Source: Thiotrichaceae bacterium UBA973 | GTDB taxonomy: Bacteria > Pseudomonadota > Gammaproteobacteria > Eutrophobiales > Eutrophobiaceae | DNA: 64,000 nt | Assembly (NCBI GenBank): GCA_002292815.1 | Contig: DBBX01000031.1 | Location: forward strand, 1 to 64,000 | Direction of reading: 5' to 3' | Shown: one piece after another, positions 17,257 to 25,707 of the stretch | Layout of the letters: each line of letters opens with the position of its first letter | Numbering within the stretch: the stretch's first letter is position 1 | Notes under the pieces: model-generated | What the model saw: only the letters and a program-made list of their open reading frames with translations | The model's database searches: none | What the model was told of the DNA's origin: nothing | Translations under genes and position numbers: made by a program

Positions 17257-17997
17257 TTATTGAAGCGGCGCAGGTTCTTGCTGCTGACGATCTTCAATTT
17301 CTGCTAATCGTTGAGCTAAAAATTTTAATTGATGTACGTCTTTCAACTCACCACTTTCTAGTAAACCACCTATTAGTACCTTTGCACTTTCCAGTTCACC
17401 CATATCTTCCAGAACAAAAATCTCCATTTGTTTTGCCCAATACGGGACATTGTCTCCGCTTGCGTATTGTCGAATGAGTCTTGCGCATGCTAAAGCTAAT
17501 TGCTGGTCTTTGATTCTATGTTTTGCAATATAAACTGCATGCGCCATAAACTGCCAACGTTCATCTGGGTTTTCCAAAAACTTTTTACTAATATAATCGA
17601 TCATCTTCTTTTGTTTATTCTCATCCGAGACTTCAGCATAAAACCTAATCGCCGCTAAAAGCGGATACTGAATTCTATTATCAAGATCTAGTATTAAATC
17701 CAGCCATTCACTCACTCTGCCGTAATCCAGTTCCTTCAAGGGAATACTGATGCCCGGTTGATTATCAAATGCCTGCAACCATAACATCAACCACTTTGCT
17801 GCGGGGACTGGATCATCAAGACTAACAAGTGTTACCAGTGACGTACTCGGCGGCGCAGGTAAATCATGTCGCTTAATTTCGAGATTAGTAGATGACCAAT
17901 GCCAATAACATTGCAAGAACAAACTTAAAAACAGAACAGACCATACGCTTACGGGGACAAAAGAGTTATTTCGTGTATTTTTTACAAAGAGCTTCAT
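17257..17997 (-). CDS. membrane-anchored helical-repeat protein next to the ABC permease
   Basis: The 246-residue protein has one N-terminal membrane helix (about 15-32). A helical, TPR-like soluble region follows (recurrent WLxLxLxLDxRIQYPLLAAIRFY and CARLIRQYA types) with a Gln/Pro-rich end. I do not recognise a named family. It starts 14 bases after the permease gene ends, so the two are one unit. By position it could be an accessory subunit of the ABC transporter, comparable to PilG beside PilH/PilI in Myxococcus; this is inference. Confidence 0.8.
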   Translation of the reverse strand: MKLFVKNTRNNSFVPVSVWSVLFLSLFLQCYWHWSSTNLEIKRHDLPAPPSTSLVTLVSLDDPVPAAKWLMLWLQAFDNQPGISIPLKELDYGRVSEWLDLILDLDNRIQYPLLAAIRFYAEVSDENKQKKMIDYISKKFLENPDERWQFMAHAVYIAKHRIKDQQLALACARLIRQYASGDNVPYWAKQMEIFVLEDMGELESAKVLIGGLLESGELKDVHQLKFLAQRLAEIEDRQQQEPAPLQ

Positions 17998-18011
17998 TGA
18001 GTATGCTTTTC

Positions 18012-18785
18012 TTATAATTCCTTTCTGTATAAATCAAATAACGCTATAGATGAAATAAAAATGACATAGATTATTGTTTGCCCCAAGACAATACTCATGT
18101 CGTGAAATACATCAATTTCATAAATAAGCCATTCAGTTTGAGTAAATTTATAAAGATCGGGGATTATGTAAGCAATCACTTCTAATAGTCCATTCATAAA
18201 CTTATGACTGATTGAACCAAGTGCAAGAATCGGGGAATGACTAATTAATTGAATGGCCTCAATTGATCGTGACAATATATAAAATGCGATAACTACACTA
18301 AAAGAAATAGTAATGCTGCTAAATGAAAACAAGCATAATAAGCTTAAGGAAATGATTATCAGAAGTTCACAAAACAATGATAACGACCACAACAACACCA
18401 TGCTCGCTGGAGCAAATAGACATAAGCACGCCGCAATCATTGACACGACTATTAATGCTACTACCGAAAAACCGACAAATTTTCCAAAATAATAGGATGA
18501 CCGTGGCACTGGATGAGAAAGAATTAGTTCGAAACCTTTATCATTAAACTCCCGAATCATACTCGTTATAACAAATAAACCTATTGTGAAGACCGAAAAC
18601 AAACGTAAAGCAGAAGCAAGTATGGCTGCTTGTGTCATCGCGCCCTCTGTTATGGCAAGTTCACCAATAAACAAAGCAATCAAAAATAAGCCTGCAACCC
18701 CGCCAAAAATAAACAGGAGAAACTTATCCCTGATTGCCTCCCAAATCGAGAACTTTGCTATTGTACGTAATAGATTGTGATTCAT
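18012..18785 (-). CDS. ABC-2 type transporter permease
   Basis: This 257-residue integral membrane protein has about six helices (near 27-47, 55-78, 104-124, 130-155, 160-180, 228-250). The cytosolic segment MIREFNDKGFELILSHPVPRSSYYFGKF is typical of ABC-2 permeases, in which the charged loop contacts the ATPase. The likely ATPase partner is at 14052-14777. It begins 70 bases from the divergent histidine kinase gene and is followed by the anchored helical-repeat protein. Confidence 0.88.
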   Translation of the reverse strand: MNHNLLRTIAKFSIWEAIRDKFLLFIFGGVAGLFLIALFIGELAITEGAMTQAAILASALRLFSVFTIGLFVITSMIREFNDKGFELILSHPVPRSSYYFGKFVGFSVVALIVVSMIAACLCLFAPASMVLLWSLSLFCELLIIISLSLLCLFSFSSITISFSVVIAFYILSRSIEAIQLISHSPILALGSISHKFMNGLLEVIAYIIPDLYKFTQTEWLIYEIDVFHDMSIVLGQTIIYVIFISSIALFDLYRKEL

Positions 18786-18855
18786 GGTATAAGACTATTC
18801 TTTACTACTCCGGTCTGAGCTAATATAACAAAAAACTGACATCACAAGGTTATTT

Positions 18856-20547
18856 GTGTCTACATTTCTAAATAAATTTTTCATAAAAAGAGATCTCGTC
18901 ATTCTTGTTTTGATGCTGGGATTACTACATCTATCTATCTGGTTGGATTTTGGCAGTTTGATTTCTCGCTCGCTTATGCTGAGTCATCTTGGCCTCTTCT
19001 TGCTTTGGCAACCAGTATGGCGTGGAGATGAGAAATTAGGTATTGAGAATACGGCTCTTTTTATAATTTTTACATTGTCATTAACATTTTGGTTAAACCC
19101 TTGGCTGCTCTTCGGCTGGCTTGTTTTGTTAATCGGCTTTATTAGTGGTCGAGTAACACTTAGCAGAAATGAAAGAACTATTTATAACCTTGCCCTCGGG
19201 TTCCTCGCCTTAGAACTACTCTTTGCAAGCGTTCCTAAGCTTGCCTTTATAAATATTGAGTACAATTTTTTATTTGAAACAGCGCTACCTCTCATATTCA
19301 TACCCATAATACTATTAGCATTTTCAAACTCTAAAGCAGTCCACGCTACTCCTGCTGTAGATTTTATTCATGCCATAATGACCTCCATGCTGACCAGTCT
19401 TGTGGCATTAGGCACTTTGTTAAACATGTTTCTAAGTGAGTCATCCTATTTAGTGGCGTTGACCCAAACCTCAGTTGCTATTGGTGGTTTTATTATCTGT
19501 ATTAGTTGGTTACTGACGTCGCAATCACGCTTTAGTGCTGTAACGCAATTATGGTCAAACTATATGCTCAATATAGGCACACCTTTTGAAGAATGGCTGT
19601 CTGACTTATCAACGGATAGTGAACAAGAGCTCTCCCCCGAGCGCTTCCTCAATGAGGGTATGAATAAATTAGTTAAGCTGTCCTGGATCTCCGGTATTAA
19701 ATGGTCAGTTGATGCTACCATTCATGAAATTGGCGAGGCCACTATTCATCAAGTTGAATTCAATAATGAAAATTTTACTGTGCACGTATACACCTACAGG
19801 CAAGCTGGTACATCTTTAAAACTACATAACAATCTGCTGATTAAATTACTACATAACTTCTACATCAATAAACAACGTGAACAGGAATTAACTCGTCAAG
19901 CTCATTTAAAAGCGATATATGAAACTGGTGCGCGGATTACACACGACATCAAAAACTTATTACAATCATTACAGGCAATAACCAGCATTGTTACTAACGA
20001 CACAGATGGGTCAAATTTGTTAGTGTCACAACAAGTATTAAAAAGACAGCTGCCACAATTAACCCAAAGATTACAACTCGCCCTGGACAAACTACAGACA
20101 CCACAAATTCTGGACACAAAAGAAGTCTATCTAAAAGACTGGTGGGACGATCTTCAAAAAAGAAATACACATAACAAGTACAATTTTCAAGCTGATATAC
20201 ACGGCGACCCGACTATGCCTGTCGACTTATTTGACAGCGTCATTGATAACCTATTGGAGAATATACAAACAAAGCAATTTAGTGAACCGGATATTAAAAT
20301 CACTATTACCTTAGTCTGTCATCACGATATGATTATTGTCACCATTTGTGATTCCGGAAGCATGATCCCGGATGATATTTCCAGTCAGTTACTAAATAAT
20401 CCAATATCATCGGACAACGGTTTGGGAATTGGTCTTTACCAAGCCAACAAACATGCCGAAATATTTGACTACAGTTTAAAATTGACTATTAATCAAGCGG
20501 GAAGGGTTTGCTTCGAACTATCTTCAAACAACGAGCCGAGCGATTAA
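18856..20547 (+). CDS. polytopic sensor histidine kinase
   Basis: GTG start with AAGG six bases upstream. The 563 residues begin with about seven to eight membrane helices (14-220). A GAF-like linker region follows (about 236-335), then the kinase core with H363 in ARITHDIKNLLQSLQ, an N box IDNLLENI (about 458-465) and the G box NGLGIGLYQANKHAE. The architecture resembles kinases paired with sigma-54 regulators (PrsK type). The sigma-54 response regulator at 35181-36623 is the natural partner, inferred from shared locus. Its stop overlaps the convergent pseudopilin stop by 4 bases. Confidence 0.9.
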   Translation: MSTFLNKFFIKRDLVILVLMLGLLHLSIWLDFGSLISRSLMLSHLGLFLLWQPVWRGDEKLGIENTALFIIFTLSLTFWLNPWLLFGWLVLLIGFISGRVTLSRNERTIYNLALGFLALELLFASVPKLAFINIEYNFLFETALPLIFIPIILLAFSNSKAVHATPAVDFIHAIMTSMLTSLVALGTLLNMFLSESSYLVALTQTSVAIGGFIICISWLLTSQSRFSAVTQLWSNYMLNIGTPFEEWLSDLSTDSEQELSPERFLNEGMNKLVKLSWISGIKWSVDATIHEIGEATIHQVEFNNENFTVHVYTYRQAGTSLKLHNNLLIKLLHNFYINKQREQELTRQAHLKAIYETGARITHDIKNLLQSLQAITSIVTNDTDGSNLLVSQQVLKRQLPQLTQRLQLALDKLQTPQILDTKEVYLKDWWDDLQKRNTHNKYNFQADIHGDPTMPVDLFDSVIDNLLENIQTKQFSEPDIKITITLVCHHDMIIVTICDSGSMIPDDISSQLLNNPISSDNGLGIGLYQANKHAEIFDYSLKLTINQAGRVCFELSSNNEPSD

Positions 20548-21320
20548 GGCAATAACTCTGCTTCGACCATCCTGCTATTCAGTAAAAAAGGCGAGATCCA
20601 TAAAATCATATCATCGTAATACGTACCTGCTGTTTGATTGTAGTCCATGACGACAAAAACATTATCACCACCCGTGTTTTCCAGCTCATTACAAGAAGTC
20701 GCTGTTTGCCTACCCTGAGAATATACGACAAGCGGCACATTGGTCGCGACAGCTTCAGGAGCTGGTGCAGCTAGACACCCATCATCGACATCACCTTTAT
20801 CCTGAATCGTTATACCCGCTGATGAACATAACTGAAAAGAAACACCCGTTTTAATACTACAGCTGGCGCCGGTCCCATCCGTGGTGTCTGCATAATTCTG
20901 CTGGACCTGATAGACCAGTGTTCTACCCCAGGGATCAATCCCGGTGACCCCCAACGTCACCCATGGCAAATTACCTTCAGCCTGAGCAAGGACCCCGACC
21001 TTGCAACTACCGTCAGCATCGCCATCTTCGATCCCATCATTTTCATCCCCGGCTGCACAGTTGCCGGTCGTATCATCCGGGCAATCAGGACAGGGAAGAC
21101 GTCCGTTAACAATGGCAAACCCTATTAGCACCTCTTTAATATCATCATATTGTTCTTGCAGTATCGATCTTCTTGATGACTCAACACTTGTCGCCATCGG
21201 CGTTAAAATACCGGCGAGTATTAACCCAACAATGAATAGGACTACCGCTAGTTCTATCAAGGTAAAGCCGTTCGGCTTATTTGTTAACATAATATGAATC
21301 CATTTGTCATTATAGCTCAT
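20544..21320 (-). CDS. minor pseudopilin with LPCPD module
   Basis: The 258-residue precursor has a class III prepilin site PNG-FTLIELAVVLFIVGLILAG (Glu at +5). The start at 21320 overlaps the previous stop as ATGA, giving an 18-residue leader. ATG at 21290 would give an 8-residue leader, and both are possible. A helix is followed by VLIGFAIVNGRLPCPDC and an Asp/Gly-rich Cys-containing loop (about 80-110) that could bind calcium. A DPWGRTLVYQV strand follows. The same LPCPD layout occurs in the giant pseudopilin encoded just upstream. It is the last gene of the assembly operon. Confidence 0.88.
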   Translation of the reverse strand: MSYNDKWIHIMLTNKPNGFTLIELAVVLFIVGLILAGILTPMATSVESSRRSILQEQYDDIKEVLIGFAIVNGRLPCPDCPDDTTGNCAAGDENDGIEDGDADGSCKVGVLAQAEGNLPWVTLGVTGIDPWGRTLVYQVQQNYADTTDGTGASCSIKTGVSFQLCSSAGITIQDKGDVDDGCLAAPAPEAVATNVPLVVYSQGRQTATSCNELENTGGDNVFVVMDYNQTAGTYYDDMILWISPFLLNSRMVEAELLP

Positions 21321-24300
21321 GGATCAATAACCCTGATTTGATCATTAAATGTATTGGTCTCAAATTGTTCTTGAAAATCATCATCACCTGCACTGCAATT
21401 CGCCGACTCATAATATTCATTGATAGTACCATTACTACGATCCTGTGCTGTTTCAGGTATAGCATTGCAGTTACTGTCTTGTGTTGTATTGATTTCCATA
21501 CCTGCTGCAATAAGCAATGCATTAGTGTTGTTACTATTTACTACTGGAGCACCTGTATTGTCAATTCCATTTATAATCAAACAATTTGCCCCGGGGCAAG
21601 CGCCCACTGCAACTGGTGCATCAGCGGCACTATAGGCAACATAGGTCAATTGATGCCAATTATTATTGAAAAACCATTCAGCGATAGAATCATAATCTTT
21701 TGAAAGAAAGAAATTTATTCCAGAGACCTTAATCCTTCCCTGTGCACCTGCGCTTGGTACCGTCGTAGTCGCATCACCAACCAATACAGTGCTACTATTG
21801 TAATCACGAATAGTCACCATCGCTGTTACACCGTCTCCTGGTATCGTGGTGTCACTTCCAGAACCCGCGCAATCAGCGCCATGACCCAAACAAATTTCAC
21901 GCTGTCGAACACCACCCGTCGTGATTTCATTAAAGCCACGATCTGCTGACGGACTGCTTATTAAGCTATTACCATTTATCCTGACATTAAACTCATATTC
22001 GCGTCGATCGACATAATCATAGAATATTCTATAACTATCACCACTATGGATATCAGCATGGGCACCTCCTCGTAACGCATTGGTTTCAAACCAATAGCCT
22101 CCCAATGAATAGTTATAACCAAAAGCCGTTATAAAACCAAGTCCATCATTTCTAGAGCCACTTGTATTCTCAACCACAGTATCGTTTATTTTTAATTTAG
22201 CTGATGTAGCCTCTAGTGAAAGATAGGGATTACCAGCACTAAATACTCCTGTTCCTGCAAACGCATTAGTCAGTGTTAACTGTGTGGCTGAATCAACAGA
22301 TGCAACAATAAAATATTCCCCGATGCTACCATTCCAAATAAGTTTCCCGCTTTCTAACCCATTGGCAATAAAATCTGTGCTTGAATCAACCAAAACTAAC
22401 CCTCCGCTGCCAATGGTCGCATATTCCCATGGACGCCAGGCTATATTCATTGCGGTGTTCAGTTCTCCATCATAAACGCGATCAAGGCCGGGGTCGGTAG
22501 CGGCATCGGCTGTATTTTGAATTCGTTTCGTAGCAATCGAGATGCGGTATGAATCTCCCGTGGATATACTAAAGTCAGTTTCACCACCAATATTCGTGAA
22601 ATGAATCCCTGTACTGCTTGCAGAATCAACCAAGCCTTTGGTGCCATTAGTCAGGTTTTCAACCTTATCACCCTCATCAACACCGGCATCATCAAAGTCC
22701 TTAGTTGTATCATAAAAATATTCATTTCCATCCGCTGGCTCTGGTGTTGTAACGGAAGTTGCCGTCCCCGACAGGAATGCCACATCCGTATAAGTTCCTT
22801 TGCACTCTGCTATCGTTGAATTAACCCAGGTGCATAGACCCTCTGTCTCACTCACCGTTATCGTCCCGGAATTATTACTGCGAGATCTTTCGACCCATTC
22901 TTTTATTCCGCTACTGGTATTTGCGTACTGAGGTTTAGGATCAGTTGCGGGTTCAGTCGAGACAACAATACTTCCGTCCGCCGCTTGAGCACCCCAATCG
23001 ATACTAAAGCTCGTATGAAATACTTCGCCTGACTCATGCAATGGCAACAGGCCTTCTCGGGTATTAGTACTACTGTTATAACGAGGTATTACGTAATAAT
23101 CATTATTACTAAAAGTATTATTCGTGCCGAGATTGAGCTCGGCGACCGTTAAACTGGAAGCCGTCGGCGCTACCGAGACTATTCCGATGGAACCATCTGT
23201 GACATTGTGTACAAGATCGCCCACCTGAATACCCATGTCGGTAAAATCAACATTGGTATCATTCAGTGTAAGACCGCCAGCTGAAGTTGCCCGTCCCATA
23301 CTGGTTCTTATCCGATATATATTACTACTAGCGAAGACATCGTTAGTCCCGCCAGAAAGTGAGGAAACTGTTAGCTGTGTTGAAGTCACTGTTTCGATCA
23401 CGCCACTAGAACCATCCGTAACGTTTTCTAAAATATCGCCTATCTGCACACCCAATGCGTCAAAATCCTGATTCGTATCGGTAAGTACAAGACCGCTACC
23501 TGATGTCGCTGCCGCTGTACCGATAAAGGGTGTCGCAAAAACAGGTGCTGCAATATCAACGTAATATTCATCATCGGTATCGAAATCATTTTCGCTGCCG
23601 AGTGTCAAACCGCCGCCTATGGTCAAAGTCGTCGCCGTAAACGCTGTAACAAGGCCATATGAACCATCAGTGATATTCCAGACGACATCACCAATAGCCA
23701 CACCCCATTGGGTAAAGTCAGCCGATGAATCAGTCAGCCCTGTAGCTTGATCATTACTACCGCTATGTTTACCTGTAAGCCGCTTTTCACTCGTCTTGGG
23801 ATCAACAAAGGGTGTTAGCCAGGGATAAGCAACCTGAGGAGCTGTCTTATAGCCAGAAAGAACCGTTTTAACCTCACCCAATATCCGCTTTTCAATTTTC
23901 TCCATTAATTCTTTTCGCGTGATGGTGATAAGCCTGTCATTAAAATCGGTGAAATTTGTTGGATCCGGATCAACCGATATGAAGTTAAAATCCATAGGTG
24001 CGATACTCGTGTTCGCCAGTTCCAGATAGTTTGTAATCTCTGTGAGAATATTAGTGTCCGCAGGATTCCTGTTTTGATTCCCTATCGGTGCTCCCGGGGC
24101 AATTATGACAGCGACAATATCGCCTTTACCATCAACTGTAAGCTGACCTGCTGTTTCACTATTTAATGGCTCACGTCTAGGATTATTTCTATAGTTGTCT
24201 GACAACACGTACCACAATCGTGCGCCACTAGCATCTCTTAAGTCTGGCGTTTCTAATCTCTTATATGGGAAACGGCCTATCGTTGTATTTCCACCAGATG

Positions 24301-24613
24301 AACATGATCCTCCACCAGGTGTTCCTGTACCAACAAGACCATTATTATCTCTATCCGGGCAAGGCAAATAACCCGGACCCGCATCTGGATTAACTTCTTC
24401 AGGATATGTAAGCGCATAACCAATCAAAGCTTGTTTTGCTAAGCGCAAAGATTCTTGAGTTTGCTTACTTTGACGTGTGTAATAGTTAGTTTCTGAATTT
24501 AGTTTTGATACTAAGGAATAAGTAGAGCCTAGGAGTAATAATAGTGCAAATAAGAGAAGTACCGCTCCTTTTTGCCGGGAAAGATTGCTAATAGGATAAC
24601 GCATACGCCCCAT
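21317..24613 (-). CDS. giant repeat-containing minor pseudopilin (PilX/GspK-like N-terminus)
   Basis: The 1098-residue protein begins with a short basic leader and QKG-AVLLLFALLLLLGS, a prepilin-like helix lacking Glu at +5, as in GspK/PilX proteins. An LPCPD module (about 62-145) with LIGYALTYP and RLWYVLSDN follows. Then come five clear copies of an approximately 68-residue beta module (about 284-354, 368-435, 442-509, 622-691, 735-800), and finally a Cys-containing C-terminal region. Ordinary pseudopilins have 150-400 residues. It could form or carry the tip of the filament or act as an adhesin; MshQ in MSHA loci is a large protein of comparable position. ATG at 24604 is an alternative start. 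Function is inferred. Confidence 0.85.
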   Translation of the reverse strand: MGRMRYPISNLSRQKGAVLLLFALLLLLGSTYSLVSKLNSETNYYTRQSKQTQESLRLAKQALIGYALTYPEEVNPDAGPGYLPCPDRDNNGLVGTGTPGGGSCSSGGNTTIGRFPYKRLETPDLRDASGARLWYVLSDNYRNNPRREPLNSETAGQLTVDGKGDIVAVIIAPGAPIGNQNRNPADTNILTEITNYLELANTSIAPMDFNFISVDPDPTNFTDFNDRLITITRKELMEKIEKRILGEVKTVLSGYKTAPQVAYPWLTPFVDPKTSEKRLTGKHSGSNDQATGLTDSSADFTQWGVAIGDVVWNITDGSYGLVTAFTATTLTIGGGLTLGSENDFDTDDEYYVDIAAPVFATPFIGTAAATSGSGLVLTDTNQDFDALGVQIGDILENVTDGSSGVIETVTSTQLTVSSLSGGTNDVFASSNIYRIRTSMGRATSAGGLTLNDTNVDFTDMGIQVGDLVHNVTDGSIGIVSVAPTASSLTVAELNLGTNNTFSNNDYYVIPRYNSSTNTREGLLPLHESGEVFHTSFSIDWGAQAADGSIVVSTEPATDPKPQYANTSSGIKEWVERSRSNNSGTITVSETEGLCTWVNSTIAECKGTYTDVAFLSGTATSVTTPEPADGNEYFYDTTKDFDDAGVDEGDKVENLTNGTKGLVDSASSTGIHFTNIGGETDFSISTGDSYRISIATKRIQNTADAATDPGLDRVYDGELNTAMNIAWRPWEYATIGSGGLVLVDSSTDFIANGLESGKLIWNGSIGEYFIVASVDSATQLTLTNAFAGTGVFSAGNPYLSLEATSAKLKINDTVVENTSGSRNDGLGFITAFGYNYSLGGYWFETNALRGGAHADIHSGDSYRIFYDYVDRREYEFNVRINGNSLISSPSADRGFNEITTGGVRQREICLGHGADCAGSGSDTTIPGDGVTAMVTIRDYNSSTVLVGDATTTVPSAGAQGRIKVSGINFFLSKDYDSIAEWFFNNNWHQLTYVAYSAADAPVAVGACPGANCLIINGIDNTGAPVVNSNNTNALLIAAGMEINTTQDSNCNAIPETAQDRSNGTINEYYESANCSAGDDDFQEQFETNTFNDQIRVIDP
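22214..23764 (-). repeat. protein-level tandem modules (about 68 residues) inside the giant pseudopilin
   Basis: Five units share the pattern D-x2-x-DF-x4-G(V/I/L)-x2-G(D/K)-x-(V/I/L)-x-N-x-TDGS-x-G-(V/I/L), then a Thr/Ser-rich strand, then N-x-F-x5-Y-x(V/I). Units 1-3 are contiguous (about 23552-23764, 23309-23512, 23087-23290). Units 4-5 are separated from them and are more diverged. The DNA copies are not identical, so the expansion is old. Confidence 0.85.
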
Positions 24614-24631
24614 TAGGCCTGAATGATAAAG

Positions 24632-25087
24632 TTAATTATCATCCTTACTTTGCGGGTCGTAATAATCACCAACTTTTATTTTAATTTTTGTTTTATTATC
24701 CGGCATAGTTAGCTGTACTTGATCGGACTCAATCTCTTCTGTTTTTATTTGGATATATAATGATTCCAAATCACCTTCATAGGTATTGCTATCATTAATC
24801 CAGGCCGCATTTTTACCATCACTACGATGAACAATCCCTTTTAGTACAATGGCATCGCGAATAATTATTTCTTCTTCTTCCTCTTCAGCAAGAGGCTCGA
24901 TTATATTTTCAATATCTACTACTTCAAATTTCTCTGGCTTAGGTTTTTCATTGCGGACCCTATCTAGCGCCATCCTTTCCGTCGTCGAGGTATATAGTCT
25001 TCCTAAACTATCTGCAGAGACGAATTGAGTCATAAAAAGACTCATTGTTATCAGCATGAAAAAATTAAAACTATGTGATATTTTCAT
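24632..25087 (-). CDS. MshK/GspB-like periplasmic pilus-assembly protein
   Basis: The start at 25087 is chosen because it overlaps the preceding stop as TAATG and gives a proper signal sequence (MKISHSFNFF.., about 1-26). A longer reading from 25144 would intrude into the mshJ-like gene. The 151-residue product has a Glu-rich linker (about 67-76) and a C-terminal strand-rich segment VLKGIVHRSDGKNAAWIND, the pattern of MshK/GspB/PilP-type proteins that link the inner membrane complex to the secretin. Similarity is to the pattern only, so the family call is tentative. Confidence 0.75.
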   Translation of the reverse strand: MKISHSFNFFMLITMSLFMTQFVSADSLGRLYTSTTERMALDRVRNEKPKPEKFEVVDIENIIEPLAEEEEEEIIIRDAIVLKGIVHRSDGKNAAWINDSNTYEGDLESLYIQIKTEEIESDQVQLTMPDNKTKIKIKVGDYYDPQSKDDN

Positions 25088-25707
25088 TAGATCTCTATCC
25101 TCATGCCGCTTGCTAGATCTATAGTCATCCAGTGCAATAGACAATTGGCAGAAATATTAGCATAATTCTTTTCCATTCTAATTTCATTGCCGTTCATGTT
25201 GAATTTACATTCGGATATTGTGTAAGCCCCATCTGCAGTCTGATTTATATATTTAAGTAACTCGAATAAGTCTCCTTCGTGTAGCAAACCCAGATTAAGC
25301 TCCATATCGCTACGATATAATGCATATCCGTTATAATTAATTTCAAAATCTGGTGTAAACATTTCTTGTGATTTGATTGAATATCTCAATGCAGGCAGTT
25401 TAATTTCTTCGCCCGATCTTCGTAATGCCTCTATCCAATTCAATCTTTTTTCACGACCAATTATGCCTTTGTTATATAAAGCTACGAACTGTGGAAAATA
25501 CTCACGCAATAATCTTTCTTCCTGATCAACATCAAGATAACGTTGGCTGATAGACCGAAAAATACTTTTATTTCGTTTTAGCTCTTTACTTAGTTTGTCA
25601 TTAAAGTAATAAGCGCCACCAACTAATCCACTTCCCACCAAGAGACATATACAAAATATGATGATAGGCCTTCTCAATATATCCCAATCTATTCCGCCCT
25701 TATCCAT
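25087..25707 (-). CDS. MshJ/PilO-like assembly protein
   Basis: ATG at 25707 overlaps the preceding stop as TGATG and is the natural start; a TTG one codon upstream is less likely. The 206-residue product is a bitopic membrane protein (helix about 14-32) with a short coiled region and a ferredoxin-like periplasmic domain, as in MshJ/PilO/GspM. It contains the segment DLFELLKYINQTADGAYTI, typical of the PilO core fold. It follows the MshI-like gene, which is the conserved order for this pair. Confidence 0.82.
   Translation of the reverse strand: MDKGGIDWDILRRPIIIFCICLLVGSGLVGGAYYFNDKLSKELKRNKSIFRSISQRYLDVDQEERLLREYFPQFVALYNKGIIGREKRLNWIEALRRSGEEIKLPALRYSIKSQEMFTPDFEINYNGYALYRSDMELNLGLLHEGDLFELLKYINQTADGAYTISECKFNMNGNEIRMEKNYANISANCLLHWMTIDLASGMRIEI

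Noticed and set aside
21338..21703. Plus-strand open frame of 121 residues over the giant pseudopilin gene
   Set aside because: Antisense to a strongly supported gene, Ile/Cys-rich with no recognisable domain.
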